Shown: piece after piece, positions 5,488 through 6,738 of the stretch | Position numbering within the stretch: position 1 is the stretch's first letter | Layout of the letters: every line of letters starts with the position of its first letter | From: Thermoplasmata archaeon | Lineage (GTDB): Archaea; Thermoplasmatota; Thermoplasmata; Thermoplasmatales; Thermoplasmataceae | Assembly: GCA_021804185.1 (NCBI GenBank) | Contig: JAJZKL010000060.1 | Span: 1 to 6,738, forward strand | Reading direction: 5' to 3' | DNA: 6,738 bases | Program-made: the position numbers and the translations under genes | The notes under the pieces: generated by a model | Seen by the model: only the letters and a program-made list of their open reading frames with translations | Told to the model about the DNA's origin: nothing | The model's database searches: none

Positions 5488-6738
5488 ATGGATAGAATAT
5501 TCACTGGCAGATTCTACTTTCGGGGAAAGTTTGATGAATTGGATGTTGCAGTATCTGATGGAAAGATTCAGCGCATAGGCAAATCCCTAACAGGCGCTCC
5601 AAAGACAAAACTCTGGAAGCCTGCCATACCATCCGGATTCGATTCCCATGTTCACTTCAGGGAACCGGGAGAATCGGAAAGTGAGGACTACAGGACAGGG
5701 AGCATGTCTGCTGTGTACGGAGGCACAACTACAGTTCTGGACATGCCGAACAACCTCATACCAATCAGGGATTATGAGCGTTTCAGGAATAAACTTGCAA
5801 TAGCCTCAGGAAAATCCTTCTGCGATTTTGGGCTCTACTCCCTCTTTGATGGGAGAAATCTGCCTGTGATAGATAGAGATTCATGCGGCCTTAAGATATT
5901 TCTTGGTGGAAGTACAAATTCACTTCCAATTTCTGATGAGAGCGATTCCCTTCTCCTGCTGAAGGATTATGAAAAACCTGTCGTGTTTCATGGGGAAAGT
6001 GCCCCCTGCCTTTCGAGGCATCTCCTAGCGGAAGTAAAAAATCTCAAAGAACACGATCTGTCCCGGCCGGAGGAATGCGAGATGGAATCTGCAAATTTGC
6101 TGGCAAAACACAGTTTCCGATCACCTGTCATGACACACATCAGTTCTCCGAAGACCCTTGATCTGCTTCCTGCCGACTTTGCCACTGAGGCCACTCCCCA
6201 CCACCTTCTGCTCAACAACGGCATGGACCTTGGCCCATATGGGAAGTGCAATCCGCCACTTCGTACAGGACAGACACAGGAGGCATTGCTTCAGGCATTT
6301 CTTGATGGCAGGATTCATGCAGTTTCCTCTGATCATGCTCCACACCCTGAGGAGAGGAAGGGTGAATTCCAGTACGCATCTTCCGGAATAATTGGTGTTG
6401 AGACCAGAATACCACTGCTCCTGGGGCTTGTTGCCAAGAAGATACTTCCCCTTGACATTATGATCAGAACCTCATCATCCAATCCTGCGAAAAAATTTGG
6501 ATTAAAGAAAGGGATGATTGAAGAGGGTTACTATGCTGATTTCATGACTTTTGATCTTTCTGAGATTAAAAGGATAAACCCGGAGAAACTTCATTCAAAG
6601 AACAGTATTACACCATTCTCGGGTTTTGAAGCGGTGTTCCCATCATCCGTGATCCTCAGAGGCGAATTTGCCCTTCAGGATGGGGAGATTATTGAGGACC
6701 CAACAGGAGCATTCACCTCACAACGAAGACATAGATTT
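5488..6738 (+). CDS. pyrC: Dihydroorotase PyrC (class I amidohydrolase), 3' end outside the window
   Basis: The frame opens at ATG 5488, immediately after the queE TGA, and is open for 417 codons to the right edge. Class I dihydroorotases are near 420-430 residues, so almost all of it is present. The enzyme cyclises N-carbamoyl-aspartate to dihydroorotate in de novo UMP synthesis. Metal and active-site motifs are all visible: D52-S-H54-V-H56-F-R58-E-P-G, L-K136-I-F (position of the carboxylated lysine bridging two zinc ions), V-F-H168-G-E, T-H217-I-S-S, T-P-H-H-L near 236-240, C-N-P-P-L-R (254-259) and the catalytic S-D282-H-A-P-H. The I-G-V-E-T-R-I-P-L-L-L segment is also typical. The beta-sandwich strands lie at the N-terminal 50 and C-terminal 60 residues. 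Allantoinase is the nearest alternative, but the H-F-R-E-P-G and D-H-A-P-H context favours dihydroorotase. Tight spacing implies cotranscription with queE. Confidence 0.92.
   Translation, partial: MDRIFTGRFYFRGKFDELDVAVSDGKIQRIGKSLTGAPKTKLWKPAIPSGFDSHVHFREPGESESEDYRTGSMSAVYGGTTTVLDMPNNLIPIRDYERFRNKLAIASGKSFCDFGLYSLFDGRNLPVIDRDSCGLKIFLGGSTNSLPISDESDSLLLLKDYEKPVVFHGESAPCLSRHLLAEVKNLKEHDLSRPEECEMESANLLAKHSFRSPVMTHISSPKTLDLLPADFATEATPHHLLLNNGMDLGPYGKCNPPLRTGQTQEALLQAFLDGRIHAVSSDHAPHPEERKGEFQYASSGIIGVETRIPLLLGLVAKKILPLDIMIRTSSSNPAKKFGLKKGMIEEGYYADFMTFDLSEIKRINPEKLHSKNSITPFSGFEAVFPSSVILRGEFALQDGEIIEDPTGAFTSQRRHRF

Noticed and set aside
1..6738. A new multi-gene defence, mobile or biosynthetic system
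   Set aside because: All eight genes belong to recognisable families, mostly housekeeping; there is no transposase, integrase, direct-repeat boundary, CRISPR repeat or unexplained gene cluster.

Overview
The window reads as a compact archaeal chromosome segment, most likely from the Thermoplasmatales or a close relative. The archaeal/eukaryotic-type proteins support this: ribosomal protein S8e, SRP19 and an iron-sulfur DNA primase large subunit. So do the TATA-like boxes, the near absence of strong Shine-Dalgarno sites, the many AGG/AGA arginine and ATA isoleucine codons, and the moderate GC content. The order-level assignment is an inference from general resemblance and was not searched.

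Layout, left to right. (1) A two-domain GNAT acetyltransferase on + (29-967), with a perfect 8-bp inverted repeat directly before its ATG. (2) Tail to tail with it and overlapping by 8 bp, a polytopic membrane protein of the dolichol/phytol kinase (CTP-dependent lipid kinase) family on - (960-1928). (3) A 137-bp divergent promoter region, then a + operon for ribosomal protein S8e and SRP19 (2066-2694), joined by an ATGA overlap. (4) A - operon, transcribed from 4767 down to 2656, for an M24 Xaa-Pro dipeptidase followed 3 bp later by the primase large subunit PriL. The PriL 3' end overlaps the SRP19 3' end by 39 bp. (5) A second, short divergent promoter region. (6) A + pair, QueE (7-carboxy-7-deazaguanine synthase, archaeosine pathway) followed without a gap by dihydroorotase PyrC, which runs off the right edge without a stop.

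Strand changes at almost every transcription unit, giving two convergent overlaps and two divergent promoter regions, and almost no non-coding DNA outside those two regions. The genes are mainly housekeeping: translation and protein targeting (S8e, SRP19), replication (PriL), peptide turnover (PepQ), tRNA modification (QueE), pyrimidine synthesis (PyrC) and probably isoprenoid-lipid phosphate metabolism (the membrane kinase). There is no mobile element, CRISPR array, tRNA or rRNA.

I see no convincing new multi-gene system. The items worth a second look are small: three dyad elements at promoters or starts, an uncertain QueE start, a lipid kinase homologue with a degenerate motif and an extra N-terminal membrane block, a diverged short SRP19, and the antisense 3' overlaps with opposed oligo-T terminators.
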